Origin: Actinomycetes bacterium | Lineage (GTDB): Bacteria > Planctomycetota > Phycisphaerae > JAACET01 | Length of the DNA: 17,216 nt | Assembly: GCA_030631725.1 (NCBI GenBank) | Contig: DAOVKO010000016.1 | Span: 1-17,216, forward strand | Direction: 5' to 3' | In this document: positions 13,684-17,216 of the stretch, in pieces | How the letters are laid out: every line of letters begins with the position of its first letter | Numbering within the stretch: position 1 is the stretch's first letter | Made by a program: the position numbers and the translations under genes | The notes under the pieces: model-generated | The model's input: only the letters and a program-made list of their open reading frames with translations | Told to the model about the DNA's origin: nothing | Database searches by the model: none

Positions 13684-16600
13684 GAAAAACGGTCTATTCG
13701 GCTGATCAAAGCGCCGTTACACAGTCTGCAGCGACGGCTGGGGCGCAAGGGAGGCCGGCTGCGGCGGCGACGGTGGGGGTTTGTGCTGCTGGGGGCCTTG
13801 GCGGTGCTGATCGGGATGTTCTTCTACCTGAGTAACCCGACGAACGTGCGAAACTCAGCAGAGCGTTACCTCAAACGCCTGATCAATGGGGAAGTTGAAG
13901 TGGAAGAGGCATCGTTTAGCTTTACGCAGGGGATCCAGCTGGCAGGGATACGTATTCTGACGAAGGAGGGGCAAGCTCCGGGGAACCTGGTGTTCAAGGC
14001 TGACAAGATCAATCTGAAGCTTAGTTGGCTGGCCCTGGTGCAAGGCCGTTTGGTAGCTACGGAGATTTCGGCGTCTCGCCCGGAAGTTTTTCTGGTAGAA
14101 GACAGCAGCGGTGCTTGGAATTTCGAGCCGTTGTTCATCGACAGGGACTTCAAGCTTATCAAACCGCTGCCCAGGATTATCTTGTGCGAAGGGCAACTGC
14201 ACTATTACGAAGATGTGGCAGGCACGCCGGTCCTGGGGGGCACGTTTAGATTAACGGCACACTTCGAACCGAGGGGCTCAGAAAAGAAAGATTATTTCGG
14301 GCAAGTCCAAACCTCTGTGGGGGCCCAGACCCTGGCCAGGCTGGAAGGTCACTTCGACACGGTCTCGGGGACATTCAGCAAGATTGCCGCCCAGATCAGC
14401 TTGACCGAGGTGGTTCGTCAGAGTTTGCCGCGTCAGGCGCGGGCCTGGATGGATAAATACAACATCAGTGGGGAGCTGTCGGTGAGGGGGCATTACGGGC
14501 GGCGAACTCGGACGCGGATCACAGCGGAACTGGAGGGGATCGATTTTCGTTTGCCACTGAACGAGCAAAGCTCCATAGCGATAAGCAATGCCCGCGGACA
14601 ATTGCAGTTTACTGATGAGGGGATATTGCTGGGGGCCTGGGAGTCGGGTGAGTCGGGCAAGAAAGAATCGCTGCGGTTCGAGGCTCTGGAGGCCCAATGG
14701 GAGATTGGGGGGCAATTCATGGGTTACCAGAGCCGGGCGGATTTCGACCTGGAGGTAAGGTGTGAACAGCTGTCACTGCCTCGCGATCCGGAGTTGATCA
14801 AGAGCATGCCCAAGGTTCTGCGGATGATTCTTGAGGATTGGGATGCGAGTGGGCTGATCTCCCTGACGAGCAATATCAAAAGGACTGCCGGGGTTAGCCC
14901 GGAGTTCCAGGCCAGCGGTCAGGTCCGCTGCATAGATGTGGCTGGAACCTTCCGGCATTTCCCATATCCGGTCACAAACATCCAGGGCTTGATACGATTC
15001 GATCCGAAAGAGACTTTCTTGGAAGATTTCCGGGCCAGGCATCAAAGCGGAGACGATCCGAGCAAATTTGCCCAACTCAGCGGGAGCGGGCAGGTGTTGG
15101 CCCCCTACGAAGATGCCCGGGCAGATATTGACATGATCATCACGGGTTTGGTCTTGGATGATGAGTTGCGGGCGGCCCTGTTGGATGAAGACAAAGCTAA
15201 ATGGGATATGTTCAGCCCATCGGGGACCACAGAGCTGCGCTGCCGACTGGTGCACAGGCCAGGACAGGGCGAGAAATGGACAGCCTACATCGAGGCGGAG
15301 TTGACCGGGGTCAGTGCCACGGCCAAGGAGTTTCCCTATCCGCTGGCCGACCTTCGGGGCAGGGTCTACATCGGGCCGGATAAGGTGGAGATTGGCCGGG
15401 GTGTAAGTGAGGGGCTCAAGACAAGCGGCCAGGAGCCCAGCCAGGGAGAGTTCGTCAGCGGACGGGCGGGAAAGGGGAGCGTCCAACTTCGCGGCCTGGT
15501 GGACAATCTGGGAGAACCAGATGAGCTGATGAACCTGGAAGTCAAGGCTCAGCGGCTGGAGTTTGACGAGGTGTTGGCCAAGGCCCTGCCGCCGGAAGCG
15601 CGAGCACTGTACGAGATATTGAATGTTTCAGGCTCGGCGGACATCTCCGGGAAAATTATCCGCGCCAAGGCCAAGAGCGAAGAGCCGGATTTCCTGATTG
15701 ACGTTTGGCCCAGAGCTGCAACGTGCCGACATAAGGATTTTCCCTATCCGCTGGAGCAGGTGAAGGGCCATGTGCGGCTTTCGCCGGGAAAATTTGAACT
15801 GCTGGATTTTAGTGCCCGCCAAGGCCAGGCGTCTTTTACTGGCAGCGGAGTAGTGGCCACCAAAGATAACGAACACTACGAGGCAGATCTGACTATCAAC
15901 GGCCAGGGCGTGCAACTGGATAAGCTGGTTTATCAGAGCCTCAAACCCCAACAACAGCAGCTATGGGAACAACTGCAGCCTGCGGGAAAATGCGACGTGA
16001 GGCTCAAGATTATTAACGATCCGGCAGGGCGCTTGAGCCATGAGCTGAAGGTCGAGCCTCGGGGGGTCCGGATTACCTACAAACCGTTGCCCTACGCCCT
16101 GGGGAATTTGTCGGGGGAGCTAATCATAGAACCGGAACAGGTTAGCGTGGATATCTGGGGCAGCGCCCCGGCAATCAAGATTGCAGGGCATATCAGACAG
16201 CACAAAGAAGAACGGTTGGTGAAACTGGCTGTGGTTGCTGAAGATGTTGTTCTGGATGAGAAATTGAAAATTGTATTGCCGGAAAAGGTGCGGGCATTAT
16301 GGGAGGTATTTGAGCCGGCAGGCAGGGTGGACGTGAAGATTGATTCTCTGAATCATGTTCAAGAGGCCTCGGGGGCGGGATGGTTAGGTCTGGAGGGCAG
16401 CGTGGTGCTGAAAGACCTGAGCTTGAATAAGCCGCTGATTTGCCAGAATCTTTCGGGTACGGTGAACGGTTCGATGCAATCGGGTCCAAAGGGTCTGCAA
16501 GTAGTGCTCCTGGGGGAGTTGGAATTGCCGGAATTGAAGGTGGGGCCGCTTCGGCTGGAAAAGGTGAGCGGGACATTCACGAAGGGCTCCAAGGACAGCG

Positions 16601-17216
16601 ATCAATGGAGTATCCAGAATATCCGGGCGGACCTGGCTGAGGGGCAAGTGGTGGGGTATATCAAGGGCAGCAAGGGGGACCAGGGGAGCTACTCGGCTCT
16701 GCTGCGGGTTGAGAATGTGGATTTAGCCGAACTTGTAAGGCAGATCAAGTCGGCTGAGCCCGAAAAGTTTTCCAAGAACGCTCAGAGCGATACGCAAGTA
16801 AAAGGGAGATTAAAGGGCTCGGTGGGGCTGGAAGGGAACTTCAATGAGCCGGGCAGCACTTCTGGGCGGGGAAAAGTTTATATCGACCAGGCCCAATTGT
16901 ATGAACTTCCGTTGATGATCCGAATAATGCGCACGCTCAGCTTGCAGCCGGCCAAGGCCAATGCCTTCGATACGGTCCAGGTGGATTTTTATCTGCAGGG
17001 GGAAAATATCATTTTTACGGAGATTATTCTGAGTGGAGCGACTTTGCGGATGGGCGGGATGGGGGCCTACGACAGGAAGAAGGATTGGCTGGCGGTGGTG
17101 GTCAAGCGCGATCCGCCGGATAATATCTGGTCGATGCTGCCAGCCTTTCCGGAGGCCGTGGTGGCGGAAATCAATGGGCCCCTGGCAGAGTTGCAAGTGG
17201 AGGCCAAGCCCTTCAG
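13672..17216 (+). CDS. Giant AsmA/YhdP-like repeating beta-groove protein, 3' end outside the window
   Basis: An uninterrupted frame runs from the ATG at 13672 to the right edge: 1181 codons with no stop. A strongly basic N-terminus (about 1-34) precedes one membrane segment (about 35-53); the rest should lie in the periplasm. The body is beta-rich and repetitive. A short motif of the FPYPL..L.G type recurs at about residues 294, 430, 554, 690, 806 and 922. A helical element like LPEKVRALWEVFEPAG recurs six times, ending at Gly267, 394, 518, 654, 772 and 884. From about 1070 the sequence (LYELPLMIRIMRTLSLQ, then SGATLRMGGMGAYD) resembles AsmA-family C-terminal regions, so little is probably missing. 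AsmA, YhdP and TamB relatives form long hydrophobic grooves that bridge the inner and outer membranes and move phospholipid or aid outer-membrane assembly. That role here is inferred from architecture. Membership in the superfamily is likely; the exact subfamily is unsettled. Confidence 0.85.
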   Translation, partial: MSEREKRSIRLIKAPLHSLQRRLGRKGGRLRRRRWGFVLLGALAVLIGMFFYLSNPTNVRNSAERYLKRLINGEVEVEEASFSFTQGIQLAGIRILTKEGQAPGNLVFKADKINLKLSWLALVQGRLVATEISASRPEVFLVEDSSGAWNFEPLFIDRDFKLIKPLPRIILCEGQLHYYEDVAGTPVLGGTFRLTAHFEPRGSEKKDYFGQVQTSVGAQTLARLEGHFDTVSGTFSKIAAQISLTEVVRQSLPRQARAWMDKYNISGELSVRGHYGRRTRTRITAELEGIDFRLPLNEQSSIAISNARGQLQFTDEGILLGAWESGESGKKESLRFEALEAQWEIGGQFMGYQSRADFDLEVRCEQLSLPRDPELIKSMPKVLRMILEDWDASGLISLTSNIKRTAGVSPEFQASGQVRCIDVAGTFRHFPYPVTNIQGLIRFDPKETFLEDFRARHQSGDDPSKFAQLSGSGQVLAPYEDARADIDMIITGLVLDDELRAALLDEDKAKWDMFSPSGTTELRCRLVHRPGQGEKWTAYIEAELTGVSATAKEFPYPLADLRGRVYIGPDKVEIGRGVSEGLKTSGQEPSQGEFVSGRAGKGSVQLRGLVDNLGEPDELMNLEVKAQRLEFDEVLAKALPPEARALYEILNVSGSADISGKIIRAKAKSEEPDFLIDVWPRAATCRHKDFPYPLEQVKGHVRLSPGKFELLDFSARQGQASFTGSGVVATKDNEHYEADLTINGQGVQLDKLVYQSLKPQQQQLWEQLQPAGKCDVRLKIINDPAGRLSHELKVEPRGVRITYKPLPYALGNLSGELIIEPEQVSVDIWGSAPAIKIAGHIRQHKEERLVKLAVVAEDVVLDEKLKIVLPEKVRALWEVFEPAGRVDVKIDSLNHVQEASGAGWLGLEGSVVLKDLSLNKPLICQNLSGTVNGSMQSGPKGLQVVLLGELELPELKVGPLRLEKVSGTFTKGSKDSDQWSIQNIRADLAEGQVVGYIKGSKGDQGSYSALLRVENVDLAELVRQIKSAEPEKFSKNAQSDTQVKGRLKGSVGLEGNFNEPGSTSGRGKVYIDQAQLYELPLMIRIMRTLSLQPAKANAFDTVQVDFYLQGENIIFTEIILSGATLRMGGMGAYDRKKDWLAVVVKRDPPDNIWSMLPAFPEAVVAEINGPLAELQVEAKPF

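Overview
The window reads as ordinary chromosomal DNA of moderately high GC from a Gram-negative bacterium with a complex envelope. The most likely source is the Planctomycetota, perhaps a Phycisphaerae-like lineage. This placement is an inference from gene content: an exosortase fused to an EpsI domain, a giant membrane-anchored TPR protein, a divergent Wzc-type protein and a giant AsmA/YhdP-like protein. There are no rRNA or tRNA genes, transposases or CRISPR arrays. Coding density is high, and no gene-free stretch exceeds about 225 bases.

Region A (1-9635, + strand) is an envelope or exopolysaccharide locus. It holds an exosortase-EpsI fusion (86-1957), a 1747-residue TPR protein with an N-terminal membrane anchor (2027-7270), and a polysaccharide co-polymerase fused to a BY-kinase-like ATPase (7368-9635). 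The ATPase has Arg where the P-loop Lys is expected. The same gene types accompany each other in the exosortase/PEP-CTERM exopolysaccharide loci of Proteobacteria. No PEP-CTERM-tailed substrate and no glycosyltransferase lies inside the window, so the partners are probably further upstream or elsewhere.

Region B (9679-11920, - strand) is a tightly packed three-gene operon: larC (nickel insertion into the nickel-pincer cofactor), an unrecognised 100-residue protein with a predicted C-terminal helix-turn-helix, and nth (endonuclease III). Each junction is a 4-base start/stop overlap (GTGA, then ATGA), so translation is probably coupled along the transcript. A sigma70-like promoter, overlapped by an imperfect dyad, precedes larC.

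Region C (12145-17216, + strand) is divergent from larC. It holds tilS (tRNA-Ile2 lysidine synthetase) and then a very large AsmA/YhdP/TamB-like protein that runs off the right edge after at least 1181 codons. That protein contains six recognisable copies of a module of about 112-136 residues and is probably a periplasm-spanning, inner-membrane-anchored factor for lipid or envelope assembly.

The most unusual points are the missing P-loop lysine in the Wzc-like protein, the larC-HTH-nth coupled operon, the repeat architecture of the giant AsmA-like protein, and the 1747-residue TPR scaffold next to the exosortase. I found no clear evidence of a wholly new defence or mobile system here.
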